From CAZDYP01 sp964509505 (GTDB lineage: Bacteria > Chloroflexota > Anaerolineae > JACRMK01), in contig CAZDYP010000102.1 of NCBI GenBank assembly GCA_964509505.1, positions 1 through 18,516 of the forward strand: a DNA stretch of 18,516 bases. Direction: 5' to 3'. The notes under the pieces are model-generated. The model did no database searches, had not been told where the DNA came from, and worked only from the letters and a program-made list of their open reading frames with translations. Shown piece after piece: positions 6,546-13,603 of this stretch. A program made the translations under genes and the position numbers. Position 1 is the first letter of the stretch, and each line of letters begins with the position of its first letter.

Positions 6546-8840
6546 CTATTTGGCCGGCTTGACGTGAACTTCAGAGAAATTGCCTTGTGTGTTCACACTG
6601 ATAACCTCGATAGTGGTGCCTGTCTTCGGCACGTTCACACTTGCCAGCGGCGCCGTCGCAAACCAGTAGTTATTCAGATCGTTGAACTTTGGCACTGCGG
6701 GTAGCGAGGGCTGAGGCGATGGTATGCCATTGACATGTAAGGTAATCGCGTCGGTGGGCTGCAAGCCGAAGGTTGAGTCGTACGCTTGCACACGCGAGCG
6801 CCAAGGTGTGCTATTGGGACGTAGGAGCGGCGTTGGATGAGCATCAATCGGCAGAATCAAACCCTCGCCAGGATGCACGCTCGTGTTGTTGTCAGCCATT
6901 GAGCTGTCCCAGTAGCTGATGCGCAAGCCATCTTGGTAGGGGAAGTGTTCGACCCAGTCGGGCTTCGTGTTTAGGAAACCAAAGTTGTAGGGCCCCGTCT
7001 GGAGACCCGTGTCATAGCTACGATACTGCCGATATTCCGCAACGTAGGCATTGAAGTGGAAAGAAGATTCTAGTCCCGTCGTGGCTTTGAAGCCGTTCAA
7101 CGTCCAACCATTGGGGCTGCTTTCCGCGCCATCCGAGAAGCTGCCCAATACGATGTTATCAGCCATGAAACCTTTGCCCTGCACGAATCCATCTGTCCAG
7201 TAGCGCAGACGGAGCAACACCGTCTGTCCTGCATAGGCGCTCATGTCGAACGAGGCTGTCACCCAACCACCCGACGAACCAGTGATGCCATTGCCAAAGT
7301 TTTGACCGTTCGGGCTTGTGTTGGTGGTGATATTGCCAGCTACGCTCGCCCAGCTTGCGCCGCCGTTCGTAGAAACTTCGACGTAGGCGTAGTCCCAATC
7401 CAGTTCAATGTCATACCAGACTTGCATCGTTAGCGCCGGCGAGCCGCCCGGCACACTTACGCTGCGTGTCATGTTGTTGTCCAGATTGTCGCCCATACCG
7501 CTCCACCAAGCCATGGTTCCTTGTGGCGGTGTGGCAAGCACGAGTTGGCGTTGCTTATCAGGCAACACGACGAACAAGCCTTGTACGGCTTTGGTGTTGG
7601 TTTCGGCGGGACCAAGCCGATGGCTGGAATTTTTGCCGGCAAATGCCACATCATAGCTCAACCAACCGAGCTGGAACTTCTCCCAGGCATTCAGGTCGCC
7701 AGGACGTGAACCGAGATCAACGGTGCCATCGCCAAGATAAGAGCCGCTCGACATGAGGGTCCAGAAGCCCGTCGAGTTTTCGCCGCCAGCGGTGTCATAG
7801 GCATCGGGCAAGCCAAGATCGTGCGCGTACTCATGCGCGAAGACGCCCAAGCCGCCATTTTCAGGTTGCATGGTGTAATCGCCGACCCACACACCGACTG
7901 CATTCGGGCCGCCAAGATTTCCAAATGTGCCTGCGCCGCCAAACTCCATGCCGCCAAACAGTGCGTTCGGTGGACCCCAAACGCCAATGCCTTGATAGGC
8001 AGTGTACCAGCGATGGCTCCAAATTGCTTGGGCGCCTTGCGCGCCGCCGCCTGTTTCTTCACCCTCGCCTGCGTGGACGATTTGGAAATGGTCAATGTAG
8101 CCATCAGGCTCATCGAAGTTACCATCACCATCGGCGTCATAGCGATCCCATTGATCAAAAGTCGCTAGATAGGCTTTGATTTGTGCATGTGACATGCCGC
8201 TGGCTAGTCGGTCCATAGTCCAAATGTTGATTGCGTCTCGAATGAGGTACCAGACGGTTGAACATACATTTGAACCGCAGAGATTAGAACCGTAGCGGGC
8301 TTCATTGTAAGGGACTTTGACCCACTCGGTGACCGCACCATTGATGGTGTAACGTCCCGAGGATTGTGAGCGATAGTAGTCAACCATCTTGGTGAAGTAC
8401 ATATTTTCGTAGTGGGCTTTGTTGAAATCCGCTTGCCAGATGGTGGTGTTATCAACCGTCCGATTAGGTTGCGCGATTTCATTGTGCGCTGGACCGGCCG
8501 TGCCGCCATAGGTTGGATGAATCGAGGCGCCAAACTCGGCGAGAATCACGAACACACGATCGGTGCGTTCCAAACTGAGCTCAACATATTGTCCTTTAGC
8601 GACTTGGTGGACTTTGCCTTGTGCTTTGCCATTGAGCTTGTCCTTAAGCGCCTTCTGGCGCAAGCTAAATTGTTTAGCGCCCAAGGGATGCTTGAGGTTG
8701 TCCTGGCGATGCCCGCCTGAGTTGCCGGGCGCTAAATCAGGGTCGTAATCGGGCCCCTGAGCTGTCGCTGACATAGGCACGAGCGCTAGTAACAGCACGA
8801 GTGCAATGAGCCAGAAACCCTTAAGGTGTTTTTGGTGCAT
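6546..8840 (-). CDS. Secreted M6 family metalloprotease (immune inhibitor A type)
   Basis: This 764-residue preproprotein resembles the InhA group of secreted zinc proteases. Residues 1-28 are a signal peptide (GFWLIALVLLLALVPMSATAQ). Residues 30-90 look like a propeptide. The catalytic domain carries HEYAHDLGLPD (336-346), which holds the zinc ligands and the general base Glu337, and the Met-turn WTLMSSGSY (360-368). An acidic DADGDGNFDEPDG stretch (235-247) looks like a calcium site. Residues of about 460-570 (AYVEVSTNGGASW, LRLRYWTDG, FMADNIVLG) match the MAM/VEG-like beta domains that follow the catalytic domain in InhA. Length is close to Bacillus InhA (about 790). The ATG at 8840 has a near-perfect AGGAGGA Shine-Dalgarno sequence seven bases upstream. 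The likely role is extracellular protein digestion. Confidence 0.95.
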   Translation of the reverse strand: MHQKHLKGFWLIALVLLLALVPMSATAQGPDYDPDLAPGNSGGHRQDNLKHPLGAKQFSLRQKALKDKLNGKAQGKVHQVAKGQYVELSLERTDRVFVILAEFGASIHPTYGGTAGPAHNEIAQPNRTVDNTTIWQADFNKAHYENMYFTKMVDYYRSQSSGRYTINGAVTEWVKVPYNEARYGSNLCGSNVCSTVWYLIRDAINIWTMDRLASGMSHAQIKAYLATFDQWDRYDADGDGNFDEPDGYIDHFQIVHAGEGEETGGGAQGAQAIWSHRWYTAYQGIGVWGPPNALFGGMEFGGAGTFGNLGGPNAVGVWVGDYTMQPENGGLGVFAHEYAHDLGLPDAYDTAGGENSTGFWTLMSSGSYLGDGTVDLGSRPGDLNAWEKFQLGWLSYDVAFAGKNSSHRLGPAETNTKAVQGLFVVLPDKQRQLVLATPPQGTMAWWSGMGDNLDNNMTRSVSVPGGSPALTMQVWYDIELDWDYAYVEVSTNGGASWASVAGNITTNTSPNGQNFGNGITGSSGGWVTASFDMSAYAGQTVLLRLRYWTDGFVQGKGFMADNIVLGSFSDGAESSPNGWTLNGFKATTGLESSFHFNAYVAEYRQYRSYDTGLQTGPYNFGFLNTKPDWVEHFPYQDGLRISYWDSSMADNNTSVHPGEGLILPIDAHPTPLLRPNSTPWRSRVQAYDSTFGLQPTDAITLHVNGIPSPQPSLPAVPKFNDLNNYWFATAPLASVNVPKTGTTIEVISVNTQGNFSEVHVKPAK

Positions 8841-8960
8841 GAATTTATCCTCCTAAGTGATAATGGAAGCTGCTACTTTGAGTGTGAGGGGAGATTGTTG
8901 CTCAAAGCATGTGAATCGAAACTTATGAGTTACTTGAGTTTAAGGTCGTTGAATGAATCT

Positions 8961-8973
8961 GATCACCTCCTTA
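8961..8973 (-). promoter_or_regulatory. Full-length anti-SD-complementary sequence without an obvious ORF
   Basis: On the minus strand this reads TAAGGAGGTGATC. Its complement is identical to the textbook 13-base 3' end of 16S rRNA. It is 120 bases upstream of the metalloprotease ATG, which has its own site. No ATG, GTG or TTG follows at a usable distance. An ATT seven bases downstream would open an 11-codon frame. Confidence 0.4.
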
Positions 8974-9021
8974 CTGTACGAACTGATGCTTGGGTTATGT
9001 GGCACGGGCTTGGCGCAGAGA

Positions 9022-9158
9022 CAAAAAGACCGTGAGACACAGCCGGCATCATCACGGTCGGTTACGCCACTTGCTCTGCCTAACTCAGGCGTCCACGTAC
9101 AAAGAGTTGGGCTTCATTGCGTCCGTGTGGCTATATGACTGTCTTCACTGTTTGGGCG
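9022..9158 (-). ncRNA. Candidate structured small RNA or attenuated leader (about 137 nt)
   Basis: A transcript from the promoter at 9165-9192 would start near 9158 and end at the terminator T-tract at 9023-9027. It contains no convincing coding frame. It can fold into a rod: GCCAC (9127-9131, minus) pairs with GTGGC (9066-9070), and inside it GCCCAACTC (9104-9112) pairs with GAGTTAGGC (9078-9086) at 8 of 9 positions. The terminator hairpin follows. I compared it by eye with 6S, SRP RNA, tmRNA and common riboswitches and found no match. It could be an independent sRNA or the 5' leader of the downstream metalloprotease with a terminator as control point. Confidence 0.45.
9023..9059 (-). terminator. 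Intrinsic terminator, minus strand
   Basis: GACCGTGA (9052-9059) and TCACGGTC (9028-9035) form a perfect 8-bp stem, followed on the minus strand by TTTTTG. The 16-base loop contains GCCGGC. It would end transcripts from the 9165-9192 promoter or readthrough from the permease genes. Confidence 0.75.
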
Positions 9159-9164
9159 GGCGGC

Positions 9165-9192
9165 ATTGTAACACCTTCAAGGTGACTGTCAA
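9165..9192 (-). promoter_or_regulatory. Near-consensus promoter with a palindrome in its spacer
   Basis: On the minus strand a perfect TTGACA (9187-9192), a 16-base spacer and TACAAT (9165-9170) form the best -35 element in the window. The spacer holds the exact palindrome CACCTT-C-AAGGTG (9172-9184), placed where a repressor or MerR-type activator could act. Confidence 0.65.
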
Positions 9193-9304
9193 ATTCAAGC
9201 GAGCTGCTAGACCTAAAGTACTACGCTGGGTTCATTATACGGAGGCGTAGGTAAAAAATAAAGCCTAAAAATGGTTAAGATTAGGTAAAGTTAAGCGTCT
9301 TGAA

Positions 9305-10150
9305 TCAACGCAGCCATTGCGCCAACACGCTTTGCCCTTGTAGGAAAAAGCGTTGCGCGACGATGAAGACCAAGATGACGGGCGCGGTCATGATCGTCGC
9401 AGCAGCCATCAACAGAGGCCAGTTGGCTTTGATACCTTGACTCAAGAGCTGCACGCCGACGGGCAAGGTGTAGGTTGCTTCGGAATGCAAGTAGAGAAAT
9501 GGGTCAACATAATTGCTCCAATGAAACACGAACGACAGCAACGCCACGGCGATCATCGTCGGGCGCGCTATCGGCAGCGCAATTGCCGCCCAGATGCGGA
9601 ATACGCTCGCGCCGTCCAACCGCGCCGATTCATAGACATCGCGCGGCACGCGGGCAAATGCGATGTAAAACATGATGACGTAGAATGGACTCGTGCCCAT
9701 CAGCGCGGGCGCAATCAACGGCGCGAGCGTGTCGCGCAGATTGAGAAACGTGAAGATGAGGAAGCGCGGCACCCACACCGCCGGCGCAGGCACGAGCAGC
9801 AATGCCACGCTCAACGTGATGAAGGCGACCTGTGCGCGCCACGAGAGCTGCGCGATGGCGAAGCCTGCCCACGAGGCGGTGAGGACGGTTAGCGGCACCG
9901 CCCACAACACGACATGCAGTGAGTTGATAGTGAATTGCGCGAGTGGGATGAGCGTCAGCACGCGGGCATAGTTGTCGAAGGCATAAGGCGGCGTGAACAA
10001 TTCGAGTTGCGTGGGCGGCGGCAAGTCGAGACGACGCAATGAAAATGAAACCATCCATACAAGCGGAAAGGCGAAGAGACTGCTCAACGTTAGGAGATGT
10101 ATGTAACGCCACAGATGTTGTAGCCACAGTTGCGAGCGCTTAAATCTCAT
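9305..10150 (-). CDS. Carbohydrate ABC transporter permease, MalG-type
   Basis: This 281-residue inner-membrane protein has six predicted helices. It is one of two permeases of a CUT1-family sugar importer. The EAA loop that contacts the ATPase is clear: YESARLDGASVFRIWAAIAL, with the G at its usual place followed by LPIARP. The N-terminal phrase FPLVWMVSFSLR is typical of MalG-type proteins. The start is ATG 10150, overlapping the end of the MalF-type gene by 11 bases, with a strong GGAGGT Shine-Dalgarno sequence seven bases upstream. A longer frame starting at 10192 has no such support. No ATP-binding subunit gene is in the cluster, as is common for CUT1 systems that share one ATPase. Confidence 0.95.
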   Translation of the reverse strand: MRFKRSQLWLQHLWRYIHLLTLSSLFAFPLVWMVSFSLRRLDLPPPTQLELFTPPYAFDNYARVLTLIPLAQFTINSLHVVLWAVPLTVLTASWAGFAIAQLSWRAQVAFITLSVALLLVPAPAVWVPRFLIFTFLNLRDTLAPLIAPALMGTSPFYVIMFYIAFARVPRDVYESARLDGASVFRIWAAIALPIARPTMIAVALLSFVFHWSNYVDPFLYLHSEATYTLPVGVQLLSQGIKANWPLLMAAATIMTAPVILVFIVAQRFFLQGQSVLAQWLR

Positions 10151-11084
10151 CGGGGCGACCTCCATCACGCAGTACCAAGAATTGCAAGCCAATCAAGAGA
10201 GTGGTCACGACGTAAATGCACACCGTCAAGGCAGCGCCATAGCCGTACTTGAACAAGCCAAAGGCTTCGTTGAACAAGTAGTGAGAGAGAAAGTAGGTCG
10301 CGTAATACGGACCCGTTTCGGTGGTGATCATGCCCGCGACGAAGGCATTCTGAAAACTCAATGCCGTATCACGACAGGCGAGCAGCAGCAAGGCGGGCGT
10401 CAACAACGGTAGATAGATGTGCCAAAAATGATCCCACCGCGAACCGCCGTCGAGCGCCGCCGCCTCGACGACCTCAGGGGAAATCGTTTGACGCGCAGCC
10501 AGCAGCAGCACGAAACCTTCGCCGAGCTCGAAGGCGAACATGACGATTAAGGTCAACCGCGCGCCCCATTCGATTTGCAGCCAAGGTTGCGGCGACACGC
10601 CCAATGCGCCCAGCGCGAGGTTGATGGGCCCATAGCTGGGGTTGAGCAACAATTGCCACACGAACGCATACGCGACTTCGGGCATCAGCAACGGCAGATA
10701 GATGATGGCGCGCGTGAATTCATGTAACCGGGTCGGATGATTGAGAAGCAACGCCAACAGCAATGCGCCGCTGATACGTAACGACACTGCGCCTAACACA
10801 AACCAGAGGGAGTTAGACAACGACAGCAAAAATCGTTTGTCCACGAAGAAGTGTTTGAAGTTGGCGAAATCGTTCCACACAGGAGGCGAGAAGATGTCGT
10901 AGTCGGTGAAGCTGAGCGCAATCGTCATGAGCATCGGCGCCAATGTCAAGACCCCTAGCCCAATCAGATAGGGCGTCAGCAGCAGCGCGAGCTGCCAATG
11001 GTGTGATGTGGCGGCGCTCCGGCGGAACGCCTCTACACGCAACAGCTGTGCGCGTTTTAGAGTTTGACTAAGATAATGATCCAA
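10140..11084 (-). CDS. Carbohydrate ABC transporter permease, MalF-type
   Basis: This protein of about 314 residues has six predicted helices and partners the MalG-type permease. The first helix is LALLLTPYLIGLGVLTLAPM, followed by a periplasmic stretch with FTDYDIF. The EAA loop reads EVVEAAALDGGSRWDHFWHI and LPLLTP. The start is uncertain because no ATG is available. The longest frame begins at TTG 11138 and would overlap the upstream lipoprotein gene by 82 bases. I chose TTG 11084, preceded by GAGGGAG at seven bases, with a 28-base overlap. TTG 11042 is a third option without overlap but also without a Shine-Dalgarno sequence. The substrate is probably a sugar, oligosaccharide or related compound, which cannot be specified from the permease. 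Confidence 0.92.
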   Translation of the reverse strand: MDHYLSQTLKRAQLLRVEAFRRSAATSHHWQLALLLTPYLIGLGVLTLAPMLMTIALSFTDYDIFSPPVWNDFANFKHFFVDKRFLLSLSNSLWFVLGAVSLRISGALLLALLLNHPTRLHEFTRAIIYLPLLMPEVAYAFVWQLLLNPSYGPINLALGALGVSPQPWLQIEWGARLTLIVMFAFELGEGFVLLLAARQTISPEVVEAAALDGGSRWDHFWHIYLPLLTPALLLLACRDTALSFQNAFVAGMITTETGPYYATYFLSHYLFNEAFGLFKYGYGAALTVCIYVVTTLLIGLQFLVLRDGGRPDEI

Positions 11085-11641
11085 GTCGTTGCTCCCTCGC
11101 AGTGGGGAATCGTATTGATGCGCCAGCTGCCGCGCCAACCGTTGCCGCGAAAAAGTCCTTCGCTCTCGGTCGGCTCTTCTTCGTGATAGAGCACCTGATA
11201 GTTAGCTGGGGGTAGCCTGTCGAAAATAAAGCGCGCGGCGTCGGCAAGATTGAGCGGCGCGAGCGCGGTAATTTGCAATTGCGCGTTGGCAGCGTTTTCG
11301 TTGAGCACAAGCGCACGATAGATTTGCGTATTGCGCGGCAACGGAAAATTCGCGGGCCATTGCCTGGGCGGCGGCGTGACCTCGACCTTCGGCGTACAGG
11401 TGGGCATGATGAAGGAGGGTGTTGCATCACTGGCTGGCGCGAGCGGTGAGGTAAGAGGTGAGGCAAGCGGCGCCGCGCGCGGATAAGGCGCAAGGGTTGG
11501 CGCCGCGTTAAATGTCATGCTGGGCGTAGGCGCAGATGGGGCAGATGCGGGCGAGCGAGCTGTCGCGCTGCAGCCGCTCATAGCACAACACCACAGAACG
11601 ACGAGGCTAACGCAACCGAGATGACGCTTAAGTGAGTTCAT
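11057..11641 (-). CDS. Small lipoprotein B of the ABC operon, unknown family
   Basis: This 194-residue probable lipoprotein has a signal peptide (MNSLKRHLGCVSLVVLWCCA) ending in a MSGC lipobox, so Cys24 would carry the lipid. A Pro/Ala/Ser/Thr-rich spacer (25-80) leads to a domain of about 100 residues (90-194) with NFPLPRNTQIY, LQITALAPLNLADAARFIFD, NGWRGSW and a final CEGATTWIII. Cys82 and Cys181 could form a disulfide. The same layout and motifs occur in the neighbouring lipoprotein A, so the pair are tandem paralogs. The ATG at 11641 overlaps the stop of A by four bases (ATGA), implying translational coupling. The longer frame starting at 11719 is rejected, since it would bury the signal peptide. 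I do not recognise the domain. An accessory binding or assembly role for the importer is only inferred from position. Confidence 0.85.
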   Translation of the reverse strand: MNSLKRHLGCVSLVVLWCCAMSGCSATARSPASAPSAPTPSMTFNAAPTLAPYPRAAPLASPLTSPLAPASDATPSFIMPTCTPKVEVTPPPRQWPANFPLPRNTQIYRALVLNENAANAQLQITALAPLNLADAARFIFDRLPPANYQVLYHEEEPTESEGLFRGNGWRGSWRINTIPHCEGATTWIIILVKL

Positions 11642-12189
11642 CGTTTGATGACCTGCACGACCCATTTGGTTGCAGTGGGACAGTTTTTCACGGCGGTCAG
11701 CCACCAATTTCCTTGCCATGCTTTAGACTGAAAGGGTGCTTCAATCTCGCCTGCTTCCGCATCGCCTATGCCCAAGCTGTAACTCGCTTTGGGCAAGGCA
11801 TCGTATAACCATTGCGCGGAAGCGTCGAGGCTCATAGGCGCGTAACCAACGATCTGCACGCGTGGATGATTGGCTTCGACTAAGGAGGTGCTGGTTTTCC
11901 AAATGACGAGCGTTGCAGGTAATGGGAAATCCGTGGGGAATTGGGCAGGCAACGCGAGTGGATTCGCAACGCGTGGCGGGCATTCGTTGATTGGATTGAG
12001 TGTCGGCGTTGCGTCAGAAATAGCGCCACACGCGCTCAAGAACAACACCGGCATCAGTATAAAAAAATATTCAACCCCAAGACAGGCAGAAGCGCGAAGC
12101 GCACGAAGAAATTTTTCTTTGTGCGTTTGCGCAATCGGCGCGCCTTCGCGTTGAATAGATTTTTGAAACGCGTGTAGTTCAATCCGCAA
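11638..12189 (-). CDS. Small lipoprotein A of the ABC operon, unknown family
   Basis: This 183-residue probable lipoprotein has a basic N-region and a hydrophobic stretch (YFFILMPVLFLSAC) ending in an LSAC lipobox with Cys54. The mature domain (70-183) has QFPTDFPLPATLVIW, VQIVGYAPMSLDASAQWLYD, AWQGNWW and CPTATKWVV, matching lipoprotein B element by element. Cys70 and Cys170 correspond to Cys82 and Cys181 of B. The start is TTG 12189, one base after the stop of the sugar-binding protein gene, with GGAG nine bases upstream. The resulting leader of 54 residues is unusually long. The internal ATG at 12054 would leave only nine residues before the lipobox and no positive charge. The stretch encoding residues 21-31 is also a strong inverted repeat (12097-12128), so the start deserves caution. 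Confidence 0.78.
   Translation of the reverse strand: MRIELHAFQKSIQREGAPIAQTHKEKFLRALRASACLGVEYFFILMPVLFLSACGAISDATPTLNPINECPPRVANPLALPAQFPTDFPLPATLVIWKTSTSLVEANHPRVQIVGYAPMSLDASAQWLYDALPKASYSLGIGDAEAGEIEAPFQSKAWQGNWWLTAVKNCPTATKWVVQVIKR
12097..12128. repeat. Near-perfect inverted repeat between the binding-protein gene and the lipoprotein lipobox
   Basis: AAGCGCACGAAGAAA (12097-12111) and TTTCTTTGTGCGTTT (12114-12128) pair along 15 positions, with two mispairs of the G-T type, around a 2-base gap. It lies 63 bases past the stop of the sugar-binding protein gene. Hairpins after binding-protein genes often stabilise the upstream mRNA segment and lower expression of the permease part. Confidence 0.55.
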
Positions 12190-12190
12190 A

Positions 12191-13549
12191 TTACTGCGCT
12201 CCGAGGTCTTTCAGGTTTTGTTGGAAGAAGGTCGCGGTGTTTTGTACGGCGGCTTTGGCCGCTTCCTCAACGCTCACATCGCCATAGAATGCGCGTCTGA
12301 TTTCCTGATTTATGACATCCTCAATTTCGATCCACGTTGTCATCACAGGCAAGCGACGCATATAGGCAGCGCTGTCAAGATATAGCTGGCTGTTAGCTGG
12401 CAGGGCTTGGGGGTCGAGGAACGCAGGCGACTCGGCGACGCTCTTGAGCGAGGGCACGGTGCGTCCCGAAGCGGCGATGATTTTTTGTCCTTCGGGGCTA
12501 TTCGCAAACTCCATAAACGCCCACGCGAGGTCTTTTTTATTCGACTTGCTTGCCATACAGTAAGCGTCGCTGTGCAAGATGGTCATCACGCTTTTGTCGG
12601 CAGGCATGGGTGCGACATCCCACTCGAACCCTTTGATGGTCTGGCGAAATTCGGGCGTGACGACGCGGCTTTGGAAGAACATCGCCAATGTGCCTTTTTG
12701 GAAGCGTGTTTGTGAATTGGCGCTCGCTTCATCAGTTTTCGACGGCGCTACATGCTCTTTGGTTTGCAATGCGACAAACCACTTGAACGCTTCTAATGCA
12801 GGCCCTGTGTCAAGCGTTAGTTTAGTAGGGCGTACTGCATCATCTACCAGCTCGCCACCACGCGCCCAGATGAAGGGCGCGACGCGCATGATTTGCGCAG
12901 CGATACCGACACCGTATTGGTCGGTCTTGCCATCGCCGTTGGTGTCTTTGGTGAGCGCGCGCGCAGCCGCCAGAAAATCGGCGCGTGTCCAACCGCTGTT
13001 AGGAAAAGGTACGTTGGCGGCGGTGAACAAATTTTTGTTGTAGTAAATTTGCAGCGATGAGAAGTTTTGGGGAATGCAATACTGTTTGTCTCTAAGCTTG
13101 AACGCATCAAAGGCAATAGGGTAAAAATCGCCGCCTTTGATGACAACGCTTTTGGCTAAGTAACCATCAAGCGGTTCAAGCACACCTTTAATGGCGAATT
13201 GTCCGAAGCGGCGATAGTTGACGGTGAATACGTCGGGCGGCGTCTTGGCGGCGAAGTCGGCGGCGAGACGTCTCAAATAGTCATTGGTATCAGGGATGTT
13301 GTTCAGGTTGATTTTCACATCGGGTTGCGCCTTGTTGAACGCAGTAATGATGTCTTTATAGCCTTGCAAACCTTCAGGGTCTTCACTCGTGAGGAAAGCA
13401 ATCTCACCGCTGAACTTGGGTGAAGGATTGACGATGCTTGAGGTGGGCGAGCTGGAGGGGGTGGGCGTGGGCGCAACAGGGGCGCAAGCGCCCCAGCATA
13501 GAACCAACAAACAACCGAGCAGCAGGTGGCGCCATTTTTTTATTGCCAT
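12191..13549 (-). CDS. Sugar ABC transporter substrate-binding lipoprotein (CUT1 type)
   Basis: The protein has 452 residues. The signal peptide MAIKKWRHLLLGCLLVLCWGAC ends in a lipobox with Cys22, and a Pro/Ser/Thr spacer follows. The mature part has the two-lobe fold of family 1 solute-binding proteins: ITAFNKAQPDVKI, PPDVFTVNYR, IPQNFSSLQIYYNKNLF (an alternate-lobe crossing segment), DTNGDGKTDQYGV (a frequent calcium-like loop), GTLAMFFQSRV and LAWAFMEFANSPEGQ. It captures the substrate outside the membrane and hands it to the MalF/MalG permeases. The ATG at 13549 has GGAG seven bases upstream. The longer frame from GTG 13579 lacks a Shine-Dalgarno sequence. It starts 54 bases after the epimerase gene, so it is probably in the same operon. 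Confidence 0.95.
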   Translation of the reverse strand: MAIKKWRHLLLGCLLVLCWGACAPVAPTPTPSSSPTSSIVNPSPKFSGEIAFLTSEDPEGLQGYKDIITAFNKAQPDVKINLNNIPDTNDYLRRLAADFAAKTPPDVFTVNYRRFGQFAIKGVLEPLDGYLAKSVVIKGGDFYPIAFDAFKLRDKQYCIPQNFSSLQIYYNKNLFTAANVPFPNSGWTRADFLAAARALTKDTNGDGKTDQYGVGIAAQIMRVAPFIWARGGELVDDAVRPTKLTLDTGPALEAFKWFVALQTKEHVAPSKTDEASANSQTRFQKGTLAMFFQSRVVTPEFRQTIKGFEWDVAPMPADKSVMTILHSDAYCMASKSNKKDLAWAFMEFANSPEGQKIIAASGRTVPSLKSVAESPAFLDPQALPANSQLYLDSAAYMRRLPVMTTWIEIEDVINQEIRRAFYGDVSVEEAAKAAVQNTATFFQQNLKDLGAQ

Positions 13550-13603
13550 GCGCGCTCTCCTTGGGGATTGGGAATGCACCTTTTGCGGCAGACACAGAAT
13601 GCG

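Larger units (their letters stand above)
8841..9304. other. 464-base gene-free region upstream of the metalloprotease
   Basis: I see no convincing protein gene here on either strand. Read on the minus strand it holds an AT-rich stretch just after the permease stop (9250-9300), a TATAAT-like hexamer (9234-9239) without a good -35, a near-consensus promoter (9165-9192), a foldable segment, an intrinsic terminator (9023-9059), a free-standing 13-base Shine-Dalgarno-like sequence (8961-8973) and finally the real Shine-Dalgarno sequence of the metalloprotease gene (8848-8854). No other clear promoter for the protease is visible between the terminator and its ATG. Confidence 0.7.

Noticed and set aside
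8961..8973. Possible 16S rRNA gene fragment
   Set aside because: Only 13 bases match the rRNA tail; the flanks show no rRNA similarity.
9022..9158. Known riboswitch or housekeeping RNA (cobalamin, c-di-GMP, SRP, 6S)
   Set aside because: Some short phrases look alike (for example GGACGC and GCCTGAGT), but the conserved elements do not occur in the required order.
8826..9250. Overlapping short plus-strand frames in the gene-free region
   Set aside because: None has a convincing start or family feature; the region shows promoter and terminator signals on the other strand instead.
9353..9892. 179-codon plus-strand frame inside the MalG-type gene
   Set aside because: Highly charged composition typical of an antisense frame; the minus-strand permease is certain.
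12189..13549. CRISPR or tandem repeat array, tRNA gene or transposase anywhere in the window
   Set aside because: No regularly spaced repeats, tRNA cloverleaf or transposase-like protein was found by reading either strand.
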